A DNA stretch of 64,000 nt, taken from Acetobacterium sp. KB-1. GTDB lineage: Bacteria > Bacillota > Clostridia > Eubacteriales > Eubacteriaceae. The notes under the pieces are model-generated. The model was given only the letters and a program-made list of their open reading frames with translations, was not told the origin of the DNA and searched no databases. A program made the position numbers and the translations under genes. How positions within the stretch are numbered: position 1 is the first letter of the stretch; each line of letters opens with the position of its first letter. The DNA lies in contig NZ_CP030040.1 in NCBI RefSeq assembly GCF_003260995.1, forward strand, positions 1,205,773 through 1,269,772, given 5' to 3'. This document shows positions 17,165 through 26,015 of the stretch, one piece after another.

Positions 17165-17178
17165 GCGCTTCTCCTCTC

Positions 17179-18303
17179 TTATTTATCCAGTCTAATTTCC
17201 CGGTCTTTCCAGATCACCGGGCGACGCAGGATTTTTTTTACCAGCGAACGCAAAAAGATCAGCAGATAAAAAAGCAGCAGTAGCGGATAAGAAACGATAC
17301 TGATCACTGAGAAGCTACCGATATGCCGGGCGATGCGGTTCAGTTCCAGCACCCAGATACCATAGCACAAGGCCATTAACCCGGCCCTGAGCCACTGCTG
17401 CCAGACCAGATTAAGAGCCAGATAAAGCGGCGCCGAGGCTACCGCGGTGATCCAGAAAAAGACCAGCACTAGAATCAGCAGCGGTGTTTTCGCCGCCCCG
17501 ACGGCCTGGTTTTTGGTCCAACCCTGGATCAGCTCTCGTAGCCCACCGCGGTACATCCGATAGGAAACGTCGTGATCCCCCAGAAACAGAGCAAAGGGAA
17601 TTTCTTTTTCGCGGAGTTTTTCACCCAGCGCCATATCATCGACGATGCTGTCTTTAATGGCGACATGACCGCCGACGGCCTGATAATCGGCCCGACTGAT
17701 CATGATCACCGGACCATAGAGGCCGATCTGATAAGGGTGGCTGTTTTTTTTACGCCCCGCCGGCAAGCCCAGGCCATTGGCCCCCATCTGGATGCAATTA
17801 AAAAACAGCGACAACGATTCGGTTTTGCTCTTAATCTGATGATAGGGCATCACTGAGATCACCCAACCGTTTTTTTGATGGGCCTTTAACAGCTTGCCGA
17901 TCCCGGCCGGACTCAGCCGTACATCGGCGTCCAGAAATAGAAGCAGTGCCCCGGTAGCGGCCGCCCCGCCCTGCTGGCAGGCCCAGGACTTGCCCAACCA
18001 GCCAGCTGGTTTGGGGGTCGCTGTAATCAGTCGAGCCCCTAAAACCGTGGCAATGCTGGCGGTTTGATCGGTGGAGCCGTCATCGACGCAGATAATTTCG
18101 TGAATGTCACGCGTCTGCTTTTTTAAATCGCCCAGCAGCAAGACCAGGTTTTGTTCTTCGTTCCGGGCCGGGATAATAATCGAAAGCTGGGGTGTGTTTT
18201 TGCCTGGATCTTGCGGATCACCTCGCTCCAATCCGGGAAAACGATAAAAAAGTATCCAGCTGGCCACCAGCCCCAGCACCATCATGGCCCCGACGATGAT
18301 CAT
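17179..18303 (-). CDS. crtQ: CrtQ-like family 2 glycosyltransferase
   Basis: A 374-residue membrane-bound glycosyltransferase with an N-terminal helix and GT2 catalytic domain. LSIIIPARNEEQNL and CVDDGSTDQTA bind the nucleotide sugar, FLDADVRLSP is the metal-binding DxD, and SIVDDMALGEKLRE supplies the catalytic acid region. Three to four C-terminal helices follow. This is the layout of 4,4'-diaponeurosporenoate glycosyltransferase. Its start overlaps the stop of the upstream desaturase by 4 nt (ATGA), so the two are coupled. It likely glycosylates a carotenoid-like or other lipid carboxylate. Confidence 0.82.
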   Translation of the reverse strand: MIIVGAMMVLGLVASWILFYRFPGLERGDPQDPGKNTPQLSIIIPARNEEQNLVLLLGDLKKQTRDIHEIICVDDGSTDQTASIATVLGARLITATPKPAGWLGKSWACQQGGAAATGALLLFLDADVRLSPAGIGKLLKAHQKNGWVISVMPYHQIKSKTESLSLFFNCIQMGANGLGLPAGRKKNSHPYQIGLYGPVIMISRADYQAVGGHVAIKDSIVDDMALGEKLREKEIPFALFLGDHDVSYRMYRGGLRELIQGWTKNQAVGAAKTPLLILVLVFFWITAVASAPLYLALNLVWQQWLRAGLMALCYGIWVLELNRIARHIGSFSVISIVSYPLLLLFYLLIFLRSLVKKILRRPVIWKDREIRLDK

Positions 18304-20009
18304 CGGCCGGCTCCTGAAGCATCACCGGATTGACCCGCTCGGTCCTGTTTTGCGAGCCGCTTGATCACCGCGTCTGCCGCCAGCTTACCGGTCAGGATCG
18401 AGACCGGCAGTCCTGAGGGACTAAAGGTCCATTGCCCGGCCTGAGAAATATGGGGCAGCGGGGTCGCAATGGTTTTGACAATTTTTCGAAACTGGTTAAC
18501 CGCCGGCAATTTTCCGGCGGTCCCCTCGTCGCAAAAGGCCCAGCCGGTAATAGCCCCGCCGGAATTTCCAGTAATCCGCTCAATCGTTAAGGGGGTGGAA
18601 CTGAAACGCTGCTCAACCTGTTCGGTCAAGCCGCGAAAAACGCTGTTTTCCAGCACCGCCATTATCTGCTCTTCGCATAAGGCTTTAAAGGCCGGATACC
18701 AGCCCGCTTCAAAAGTGGCTTTAACCAGCCGATAATCCATTAAGGTGCTGACAATCACCCCGGTTTTTCCGGCTGGGGCTAGGGCCGGATCGCGGAGCGC
18801 CGGGCAGGAAATCTCGTAGGTGGTCAGTTCCAGATATTCCCGGACCCAGGCTTTCAGAGCACTCTGCAAATCGATCGCCGATCGATTCGGATCTGCCAGC
18901 ACCGCCTGCCAGTGTTCCGACTGGATGGCCGAAAGACCGGCCTTGCTGGGGGTATAAAAACAATGAGGGCCGCAGCGCTGAGCAAAATAAGACGACTCCA
19001 GATTAACCTCCAGGTAGAGGGTGAAAATCGAATCCCCGCCCCTATTTTGGCGGATCTTTTGTTGCTGTTCTCGGACCCGACGGCTGTGTTCCCCTGATTT
19101 TGCAAAATCAACGGCAGTATAAAGCGCCTTCATATCCCCGCACCAGATCAGTTCCCGATAACCAAAGCAGCGGCCATCCCGGGTGGTCACCCGTCGGGCG
19201 CGGACATCGATCTGGCTGATCTCGGTGCCTAGCGCCAGCTCGCCCTGATGGCCAGCAATAAAATCACGCAGCGCGGTAACCAGCCGCCCGGTACCACCGA
19301 TCGGATAGCTATAATCGCTGTATAAGCCAAAATAACTGAGGGCAAAAAAAGTCGGCATCTTTTCAAAAAAATGCTGAATGATGACATCGATCAGCGCTTG
19401 ATTTTTGGTAAAGCGCCGCAAATAATCCTCGATCGGTTCACTGAGTTTCTGGGCTTTGCGAATATTCACCTGGTATTTAAGCAACCATGGCAGCAGGGTT
19501 TTAAACAGATAGTCCTTGTCCATAGTCAAATCCTTAAACAGTGGGTTTTCGATGCCGTAGAGTACATCCATGTACCCGGTTACTTTATGGATCTCACTGA
19601 TTATGGCGGCAATTTCCGCTTGATTTTCGGGAAATTTCGCAATCAACATGGCAGCATAATTAGCTAGACTTTCCACCCCTTTTAAAGTCATATGGGTATC
19701 TTCAATGCCGATCATCACTGGATTTTTGACAAACTCGATAGCAATTCCCAGCTGCGCAAGCATCGGAAAAACAATCCCCGAGTTTTCAAAAGCCCGAATG
19801 CCGGCGTCAAAGGTAAAACCATTGCGACTAAAACTCCCCACCAACCCCCCGGGTTTTTCATTTTTTTCACAGAGCAGGGTCGTATAACCGGCTTTGGCAG
19901 TATAGGCGGCACTGGTCAATCCGGCAATCCCGGCACCAATGACAATCACATCATAATCGTTCCCGTCAGCCACTGTTCCGTTTGCATCGTCTTTTTTAAA
20001 ATCCATCAT
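18300..20009 (-). CDS. CrtN/CrtP/CrtI-type FAD-dependent desaturase or oxidase
   Basis: A 569-residue FAD/NAD(P)-binding amine-oxidase-fold enzyme of the phytoene/diapophytoene desaturase group. The dinucleotide motif is VIVIGAGIAGLTSA (21-34), followed by CEKNEKPGGLVGSF and FTFDAG. The C-terminal FAD segment STPLTIERITGNSGGA lies at about 470-485 and GQWTFSPSGLPVSILTGKLA near the end. I start at 20009 because GGAGG is 8 nt upstream; the frame is open 15 nt further. CrtN-like dehydrogenation or CrtP-like oxidation cannot be told apart from sequence. It follows the deleted paralogue by 15 nt. Confidence 0.82.
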   Translation of the reverse strand: MMDFKKDDANGTVADGNDYDVIVIGAGIAGLTSAAYTAKAGYTTLLCEKNEKPGGLVGSFSRNGFTFDAGIRAFENSGIVFPMLAQLGIAIEFVKNPVMIGIEDTHMTLKGVESLANYAAMLIAKFPENQAEIAAIISEIHKVTGYMDVLYGIENPLFKDLTMDKDYLFKTLLPWLLKYQVNIRKAQKLSEPIEDYLRRFTKNQALIDVIIQHFFEKMPTFFALSYFGLYSDYSYPIGGTGRLVTALRDFIAGHQGELALGTEISQIDVRARRVTTRDGRCFGYRELIWCGDMKALYTAVDFAKSGEHSRRVREQQQKIRQNRGGDSIFTLYLEVNLESSYFAQRCGPHCFYTPSKAGLSAIQSEHWQAVLADPNRSAIDLQSALKAWVREYLELTTYEISCPALRDPALAPAGKTGVIVSTLMDYRLVKATFEAGWYPAFKALCEEQIMAVLENSVFRGLTEQVEQRFSSTPLTIERITGNSGGAITGWAFCDEGTAGKLPAVNQFRKIVKTIATPLPHISQAGQWTFSPSGLPVSILTGKLAADAVIKRLAKQDRAGQSGDASGAGR

Positions 20010-20024
20010 CGCAACCACCTCCAT

Positions 20025-20822
20025 CTACCCCAGCAACCCATCGATCACGGCCTGAATCGCCACCGGCTTACTATTTCTGGTGTTCTGAATACAGCGACTT
20101 TCGCAAAGGGCCAGATCCAACGGTGTTGTTTCAATCCTGATCTGGTGTTCATCGCAATAGGTTTCCAGCCGTTTCCTGGCGCCGACCAGATTTCCCACCG
20201 TGACCCGGCGCATGATGCCACGGATATCCAGATCCCGCCCCCGGGCTTGCATCCCAATCGAGCAATAGGGATGCTCACAGTATTCACAGCGGGAGGCTTT
20301 CTGCATCAGACTCCGAATTTCGGCCGGGACATCGGCATACAGTTTCTCGGCGGTCACCGGTTTGTCTAGGAGCCGCACCATCTTCTTTCGCTTTGGCTGA
20401 TAAACATAGGGCTGCAGGCCCCGTTTCTTGAGCACTATATTTGCCGCCGAAATCCCCGATGTGGTCACGGTTGGGGTGCCGGTGCCCATCACGGTCGATT
20501 CGCCGCAGCAGAACAGATTGTCCCATTCGGTCCGGGTATGAAGCCGCTTAAACATATGCTGCCCCAGCATCTGTTTGGGACCGGCTACCGCTCCACCGTT
20601 TTTATTGGTATAGCGCTCGATCGTCCGGGGCGTGGCCAGTTCGACGTAACGGATCGCCGCGCCAATATCAAAGGTCGCGCCATTACGTTTAAAAATCCCG
20701 CAGGAGCCGCCGGGATTATAGCTTTTTTCAATCACAACCACCTTTAATCGGCTTTTTGCCAACAGACTCGCGGCGGTCAGGCCTGACAATCCCCCACCAA
20801 TAATAATTGCATCATATTCCAT
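20025..20822 (-). CDS. Desaturase-like FAD protein with large internal deletion
   Basis: A 265-residue frame whose two parts correspond to opposite ends of a CrtI-type enzyme. Residues 1-55 carry the N-terminal dinucleotide motif (IIIGGGLSGLTAAS) through GATFDIG. Residues 58-135 match the C-terminal FAD segment (ATPRTIERYT, then CGESTVMGTGTPTVTTSG). In the neighbour at 18300-20009 the same motifs are about 400 residues apart. A C-terminal extension (136-265) has Cys179, Cys182 and Cys187 (CEYCEHPYC) plus Cys223/240/244, possibly metal or Fe-S ligands. The start has AGAGGG. The substrate domain is missing, so it is probably non-functional as a desaturase, although the frame is intact. Confidence 0.65.
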   Translation of the reverse strand: MEYDAIIIGGGLSGLTAASLLAKSRLKVVVIEKSYNPGGSCGIFKRNGATFDIGAAIRYVELATPRTIERYTNKNGGAVAGPKQMLGQHMFKRLHTRTEWDNLFCCGESTVMGTGTPTVTTSGISAANIVLKKRGLQPYVYQPKRKKMVRLLDKPVTAEKLYADVPAEIRSLMQKASRCEYCEHPYCSIGMQARGRDLDIRGIMRRVTVGNLVGARKRLETYCDEHQIRIETTPLDLALCESRCIQNTRNSKPVAIQAVIDGLLG

Positions 20823-20948
20823 AACTTTTCCCTCTTTGCGCTCATTTTTTTGTATTGTTATCTGTTCATACCCCAAATTATTACAATTACGCCCGGAGAA
20901 GTTTTGCTTTTTTTATCATACTCGCTTTTTAATCACCATAAACCGATT

Positions 20949-20975
20949 GAAAAAAGCACCCATTAAAGGTGCTCA
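20949..20975 (-). terminator. Intrinsic terminator of ATP-grasp gene
   Basis: Minus-strand GAGCACC-loop-GGGTGCT is followed by T6. Confidence 0.75.
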
Positions 20976-21019
20976 AACGATCTAAGAGATACCCCTATTC
21001 ATGCCTTATTAGCACCCGT

Positions 21020-22018
21020 TTAAAATCCCAGCAGATCCAACACCTTGTCATCGACATGGCGGTTCTCACCAACAAAGGGATAATTGTGAATATGTAAAGC
21101 CGGGTTAAAATTCAGTTCGATGATACTGTAATTCTTGTCGTCAGGGACTTTTTGAAGATCTTGGATGATGATGTCCGCACCGCAGATTTTAGCCCCCACC
21201 GCCTGAGCAGCTTTAACGGCAATGGCCTTGTAATCAGCGCTGATCGCATCCGTAAAATCAATACTGTCACCACCAGTACTGATGTTGGAATTTTCCCGGA
21301 GATAGACGGTTTCGCCAACCTCAGGAATGGTCTCAATCGATTTATTCTGTTCACTGAGAAAGGCAATTTCAGTGTGATCCAATCGCAGCTTTTCTAGCGG
21401 TGACACATAACCTTTACCCCGGAGCGGATTCTGGTTTTTTTTCACTACCAGCGCGGCAATCGAATGAACTCCGTCACCTACCACATTGGCCGGTACCCGA
21501 TGGAGAATCCCCACCACCTCATCATCAATAACCAGAAAGCGGTACTCTTTGCCTGGCACAAATTCTTCAATCAGCACCGAAGTATCATGGGTAAACGCCT
21601 GATTCACTGCAAGCTGGTAGCATTTTTCACACTGAATATTTTTATGAATCACAATCCCAATCCCAAAATTGGAGGATTTGGGCTTTACCACAATGTCTTT
21701 GCCCCGGAATTCTTGATAGTGAGCCATGGCCTCAGTAGTCGATTTGACCATAATCCCCGCCGGCACCCGGATGCCTTTTTCGCGAAGAACCACCTTGGTG
21801 ACTTCCTTATTCTCCATAATTAGTGGCGCAATATAAGTGTCAGCGGATGTCCGGGTCGCTTGCTTGACATATTCTATTTTATCGCCTTTCTTCAAGCGAA
21901 TAAAATTATCCTCAAGATCCAGGATCTCGACTTGAATCCCTCTGCGCTCGGCCGCATTAATCAACATTAACGTCGACAATTCCAATCCATCCTGATTATT
22001 TGTAAACATAGTGACCAC
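21020..22018 (-). CDS. Stand-alone GshF/GshAB C-terminal-like ATP-grasp ligase
   Basis: A 332-residue ATP-grasp protein that closely resembles the glutathione-synthetase half of bifunctional GshF: GLELSTLMLINAAERRG, YVKQATRTSADTYIAPLIME, VVKPKSSNFGIGI, LIEEFVPGKEYRFLVID, and the Mg/ATP-binding ICGADIIIQD and IIELNFNPALHIHNYP. The gamma-glutamylcysteine ligase half is absent, and a stop codon lies two codons before the start, so the gene is a discrete unit. The start is GTG 22018 or ATG 22009, both with a poor ribosome site. It may ligate an amino acid to a gamma-glutamyl or other peptide. The substrate is unknown, and a remnant of a longer gene is possible. Confidence 0.75.
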   Translation of the reverse strand: MVTMFTNNQDGLELSTLMLINAAERRGIQVEILDLEDNFIRLKKGDKIEYVKQATRTSADTYIAPLIMENKEVTKVVLREKGIRVPAGIMVKSTTEAMAHYQEFRGKDIVVKPKSSNFGIGIVIHKNIQCEKCYQLAVNQAFTHDTSVLIEEFVPGKEYRFLVIDDEVVGILHRVPANVVGDGVHSIAALVVKKNQNPLRGKGYVSPLEKLRLDHTEIAFLSEQNKSIETIPEVGETVYLRENSNISTGGDSIDFTDAISADYKAIAVKAAQAVGAKICGADIIIQDLQKVPDDKNYSIIELNFNPALHIHNYPFVGENRHVDDKVLDLLGF

Positions 22019-22413
22019 TTTCTAAAAGAGACGTTGTCATCTTTTCCTTTTAATATAATTGCTATTATCTCGTAACTCTCCGCCATTGGTTTAAAACCTG
22101 ATCTTGTGTCAGCTCGTAATAGCTCTTACAAGCGATCAAATCACAACCAGACCGAATAACTCTGTAGGAAGGGCATAATACCACTTTCCTGGTTTCCTGC
22201 CATCCCCCCAAGATACTCTGATTCTATTTTCTTAAGCACTACAAAAACGGCAGGGATCCTGGTTTAATTTTTCCCGCGTTCTTTTAAGTCCATGTCACTC
22301 GTCGACTTTGATTACTTTAAGCATTTGTTTTCTTTTATCATACCGCTAATGGCTTTATTTTACTTTTAAATGTCCGGCAGCGAGTAACATTACTACAGCT
22401 TGTATTATTTACT
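22019..22413. other. Intergenic stretch without recognisable gene
   Basis: About 395 bp between the ATP-grasp and dynamin genes. Only short frames with poor ribosome sites occur. I found no riboswitch motif, and no remnant of a GshA domain in frame with the gene downstream. Confidence 0.5.
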
Positions 22414-24093
22414 TTAAAATTCTGATAATATGACGGTTAACTGCTGGCAAACGGTGTCCAGTTCTTTAATTTTTTCACCAAGCGTCTGGCTGCTCGCTTC
22501 TTTGTCGGCAACGACCCGATTCATCAACTCGCTGAGATCCTGTTTCAATGCGTCCGATTCCCGCTCCAGTACCGCCTTAAACTCCCTGACACTCTCGCGG
22601 ATCTTGTACTGATAATTATAGATCATGTTATTGATGTTGTGCTCCACGTCCGTCTGCATCTTATTCTGATAGCGGGCATAGATCTTTTTATTGGCGTAAC
22701 CCCGGGGCAACAGGTAAACCAGATCATTCATATCCAGCAGAAAGGCCGCCGGTTTCTGATTGACCTTCACATAGAAATCATCCCGGGACGACAGCGTATG
22801 CGCCATGGTATCAACCTGATAGCTAATGCCGAAGAGTTCCGCCACCACCTTTACCAGAAACGCCTTCAAGTCATCGATCTTCTGATTGAGAATCTCTGCC
22901 AGATGTTCATACCCTGACGAAAGACTCGCCAGTCCCCGCTCGCTGAGTTCATTGAGATGGGCTGTTAGCTGGTTTTCCAGCAAGGCCATCAACATTTTTT
23001 CCAATTCTTTCGGTTTCGCATTCCGATTCTTTTCATAGACCGCTGCCATTTCCGCAGACAGTACATCCCGAATTCCGGCTGAACCATCCTGTAACTCCGC
23101 CCGGATCTGCTCCAGTAGTTCATCAATATGGCGCAACAAATAAAAGGTGGAATCTCGGGTGATCTGATCCAGACTGCTCAGTTTTTCTTCCAGTTCGCTT
23201 CGTTTTTCCTCCAGGTTTTTTAGGGGCATGCCATAAGCCCGGCGGTATAGCTCCAGGTGGGAAAGGGCCACTCTCAGTACCTCCCGAAACTTGATCTGCA
23301 CCGAATCCATAATAATCCGATCGGCCGAAACCTTAATGTCTTCAGCTATTTTAATAAAAAGCGCATCGATTCCCACTTTGGTTTTGGCACTGATGGCAAA
23401 AAGTTCGATCGCCTCCACGGCCATAATCTCACAAAGAATATCATGACAATAACCCAGATAGGCTTCCAGATCTGATGGACTGATGGTGTCGGTCTTATTA
23501 ATGGCAAAGTAAAACTTGGCGGCGTAGTTTCTGGCTTCTATCAAAAACTCCCGTTCAATTTCGTTAATCGGACTATCCACTGACAGCATAAAAATGATCG
23601 CATCGCTGTCCCTCATAAAGGCATAGGCTTCATCGGTATTATTCTGATGAATCGACCCCACCCCGGGTGTATCCACCAGGGTGATGCCCGCTCTTAGAAA
23701 ATCATCCGGCAAAAAAAGATTGACAAAAGAAACACCTTTCTGGTTGTTGGGGTTTTGCTGTTCAGCAATATACCCCACTAGCTGATCCAGAGCCACTATT
23801 TGGTGGTCTCCGGTTTTAAAATGAACCTCGGCCAACGCTTCACCATACTGAATTTTAGTAGCCACCGAGGTCACCGGAATAATCCCCACCGGCAGCACCG
23901 CCGCTTCCAGCACGGCATTGATAAACGAGGTCTTCCCTCGCTTGAACTGGCCGATGACCGAAATCACCAGCTCCCGGTTTTTTATTTTTGTTTTAAGCAT
24001 TTCAATTTTCCGGATGTCTTCTTCGCATACACCTATTCCCTGAAGCAAAGTTGCCGCATCATCAATTGTTGTCGTTATATTTTTTTTACTCAT
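22414..24093 (-). CDS. Dynamin-family GTPase
   Basis: A 559-residue bacterial dynamin-like protein. The GTPase domain has G1 GQFKRGKTS (48-56), G3 DTPGVGS (141-147) and G4 NKTD (199-202), with a threonine-containing G2 loop (IIPVTSVATK). About 330 residues follow, largely helical with heptad-like segments and one hydrophobic stretch (KAFLVKVVAELFGISYQVD) that could touch membrane. Bacterial dynamins remodel or repair membranes. ATG 24093 follows AGAGAGG. Its 5' leader carries a fluoride riboswitch (24149-24231), so expression is predicted to rise with fluoride; I infer a role in fluoride or acid-type membrane stress. Confidence 0.85.
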   Translation of the reverse strand: MSKKNITTTIDDAATLLQGIGVCEEDIRKIEMLKTKIKNRELVISVIGQFKRGKTSFINAVLEAAVLPVGIIPVTSVATKIQYGEALAEVHFKTGDHQIVALDQLVGYIAEQQNPNNQKGVSFVNLFLPDDFLRAGITLVDTPGVGSIHQNNTDEAYAFMRDSDAIIFMLSVDSPINEIEREFLIEARNYAAKFYFAINKTDTISPSDLEAYLGYCHDILCEIMAVEAIELFAISAKTKVGIDALFIKIAEDIKVSADRIIMDSVQIKFREVLRVALSHLELYRRAYGMPLKNLEEKRSELEEKLSSLDQITRDSTFYLLRHIDELLEQIRAELQDGSAGIRDVLSAEMAAVYEKNRNAKPKELEKMLMALLENQLTAHLNELSERGLASLSSGYEHLAEILNQKIDDLKAFLVKVVAELFGISYQVDTMAHTLSSRDDFYVKVNQKPAAFLLDMNDLVYLLPRGYANKKIYARYQNKMQTDVEHNINNMIYNYQYKIRESVREFKAVLERESDALKQDLSELMNRVVADKEASSQTLGEKIKELDTVCQQLTVILSEF

Positions 24094-24148
24094 TCATAAT
24101 TCCTCTCTTCAACAGATCTTTTGACCAAAGATGATACTTGTTCAAATT

Positions 24149-24231
24149 AAAAAAGCCGATGCTTCTGTCTAATTAACAGAAGTCATCAGCGTGTCAGCAT
24201 TTTGGCCAGTGCCAGGGCGAACTTCATCACC
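24149..24231 (-). ncRNA. Fluoride riboswitch (crcB motif) upstream of dynamin gene
   Basis: Read on the minus strand, GGTGATGAAGTTCGCC opens the aptamer and CTGATGACTTCTG closes it, the conserved halves of the crcB motif. The closing half is also the 5' arm of a hairpin of about 13 bp (pairing with ACAGAAGCATCGGC) followed by T6. Ligand binding should therefore block terminator formation, giving an ON switch. Confidence 0.85.
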
Positions 24232-24239
24232 TAATTGAT

Positions 24240-24268
24240 AGTTTAATCGATTCGCATCAAAATATCAA
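24240..24268 (-). promoter_or_regulatory. Promoter for fluoride riboswitch/dynamin transcript
   Basis: Minus-strand TTGATA, 17-bp spacer, TAAACT, ending 9 nt before the riboswitch. Confidence 0.65.
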
Positions 24269-24327
24269 CGTGAAATGCGACCGCAACTCAGGAAACCTTA
24301 ATTAGAAGTGTCTTAACCGGAATATGC

Positions 24328-24356
24328 TTGACAAATGAATGCCATTTGTCTATACT
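24328..24356 (+). promoter_or_regulatory. Promoter for MutS-like operon
   Basis: TTGACA, 17-bp spacer, TATACT, placed just before the riboswitch at 24363. Confidence 0.8.
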
Positions 24357-24362
24357 CATCAC

Positions 24363-24447
24363 AGGGAATGAAGTTTCCCCTAGCAAATGCTTAAACGCCA
24401 AAAGCTGATAACTTCTGCACGATGTGCGGGATTTGTCAGCTTTTTTT
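24363..24447 (+). ncRNA. Fluoride riboswitch (crcB motif variant) upstream of MutS-like pair
   Basis: GGGAATGAAGTTTCCC forms the first aptamer half and GCTGATAACTTCTGC the second. AAAAGCTGATAA pairs with TTGTCAGCTTTT (12 bp, one G-U) to make a terminator with T7, so aptamer and terminator are mutually exclusive. It differs from the other three copies at some stem positions but keeps the ATGAAG/ACTTC pairing. Confidence 0.8.
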
Positions 24448-24464
24448 GTTATTTAGGAGGCCTT

Positions 24465-26015
24465 ATGGAATTTAAGAGTATTTTATATCAAACCGGTTAT
24501 GAAGAAAAACCTGTTATTGAGGAACCCAGCTATTTCAAGAATCTAAATCTGGACCAGCTCATTAAAGCGATTACCCTGGATAAAGATGACTATGATTTAA
24601 AGTCTTTTTTTTATTCACCCTTAAAACAAATGGAAAACATCCATTTTCGTCAAGCGGTTGTCACTGATTTAGAAAAAGATGATTTCTTTAGGTCAAGCTC
24701 AGCTTTTTCCGAGAAAATTTTCACCCTTAATCAGCAATTCGATCAATGCCTGACCAGTCTCAACCGTTCTGGGGACAAGCATCAGGATTATCTGGAAAAG
24801 GGTCGCTATTTGGACATCATTGAAACCTACTGTGAAGAAGTCAAACGTTATTATGAATGTCTCACGCATAGCGGTTTAAAAGCCTTGGGCTTTTTATCTC
24901 TGGGCGATTTTCTTGGTGACTATATCCATTCCAATGCTTTTGTGAATCTCAGCAAAACAACCAGCCGTCTCAAAGATGAACTGTTTGCACTGGATTATTG
25001 CATCCTGATCAAAGGCGATACCGTCAAGGTGAAAAAGTATGAAGGCGAACCCGATCACAGCAGCGAGGTCATTCAGCTGCTGGAACGTTTTAACCCTAAA
25101 CGTCAATCTACCAAACAGGAAGACAAACTCCATGAAGGATTGGCAACCCATGTGGAAAATAACATCTTAAACCTGGCGGCCAAACTATATCCCCAATCCT
25201 TTGGACAACTGGATGACTATTGCCTGAACCATCACAGCTTTATGAATCCCACGATCCTCATTTTTTCCCGGGAGCTTCAATTCTATATTGCCTATTTTGA
25301 TTACATCAAAGCCATTAAAAAAATGGGTTTATCCTTTAGTCTGCCAGAAATCACCAATTCTAAGACCGACCTCTATAATGATGACGGTTTTGATTTGGCC
25401 TTGGCCGATAAACTGATAAAAACACCAGAGAATATGGTCTGCAATAGCTTTTATCTCAAAAACAATGAACGGATTATTCTTATCTCCGGGCCGAATCAAG
25501 GCGGTAAAACAACCTTTTCTCGTCACTTTGGTCAAATTCATCATCTCGGTTGTCTGGGCCTGCCCATTCAGGGCAGTCGGTCAAGAATTTTCCATTTCGA
25601 TCAGATTTTCACCCATTTCGAACAGGAAGAAAACATCAATTCCCTCCAGGGTAAACTCAGTGATGACCTGATTCGGATGAAAGCGATTTTTGACGCCGCC
25701 ACTCCCAACAGCCTGGTGATCATCAATGAAATCCTGTCCTCAACCACCCTTAATGATGCTATATTAATTGGTACAAATTTCATCACCATGCTGGCCGATC
25801 TGGATCTGATTTGTGTATTTGTTACCTTTATTACCGAACTGGCTTCCTGTCATGAAAAAATTGTCAGTATGGTCAGCATGGTTTCTGAAGTTGACGCCTC
25901 AGAGCGAACCTATACGCTAATCCGCAAAGAACCCGACGGCCTGGCCTATGCCAATCACATTGTCCAGCGCTATCATCTGGACTATTTTTCAATCAATGAA
26001 AGGATTTCTTCATGA
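24465..26015 (+). CDS. MutS-like ATPase, first of a pair
   Basis: A 516-residue protein with a MutS-type core (helical lever/clamp region about 20-320) and ATPase domain V. Walker A is GPNQGGKTT (342-350) and the Walker B region is LVIINEILSSTTLNDA, with Asn-Glu in place of Asp-Glu. The usual Thr-His after Walker B reads TFITELA, so His is missing. The mismatch-recognition domain I (Phe-x-Glu) is absent. AGGAGG precedes ATG 24465; the frame is open further upstream, but only through the riboswitch. It overlaps the next gene by 4 nt (ATGA), suggesting a heteromer. Riboswitch control by fluoride is predicted. Its role in fluoride response is unknown. Confidence 0.82.
   Translation: MEFKSILYQTGYEEKPVIEEPSYFKNLNLDQLIKAITLDKDDYDLKSFFYSPLKQMENIHFRQAVVTDLEKDDFFRSSSAFSEKIFTLNQQFDQCLTSLNRSGDKHQDYLEKGRYLDIIETYCEEVKRYYECLTHSGLKALGFLSLGDFLGDYIHSNAFVNLSKTTSRLKDELFALDYCILIKGDTVKVKKYEGEPDHSSEVIQLLERFNPKRQSTKQEDKLHEGLATHVENNILNLAAKLYPQSFGQLDDYCLNHHSFMNPTILIFSRELQFYIAYFDYIKAIKKMGLSFSLPEITNSKTDLYNDDGFDLALADKLIKTPENMVCNSFYLKNNERIILISGPNQGGKTTFSRHFGQIHHLGCLGLPIQGSRSRIFHFDQIFTHFEQEENINSLQGKLSDDLIRMKAIFDAATPNSLVIINEILSSTTLNDAILIGTNFITMLADLDLICVFVTFITELASCHEKIVSMVSMVSEVDASERTYTLIRKEPDGLAYANHIVQRYHLDYFSINERISS

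Noticed and set aside
24387-24464. Upstream extension of the first MutS-like protein
   Set aside because: The extension would be translated from the riboswitch and terminator; AGGAGG marks ATG 24465.
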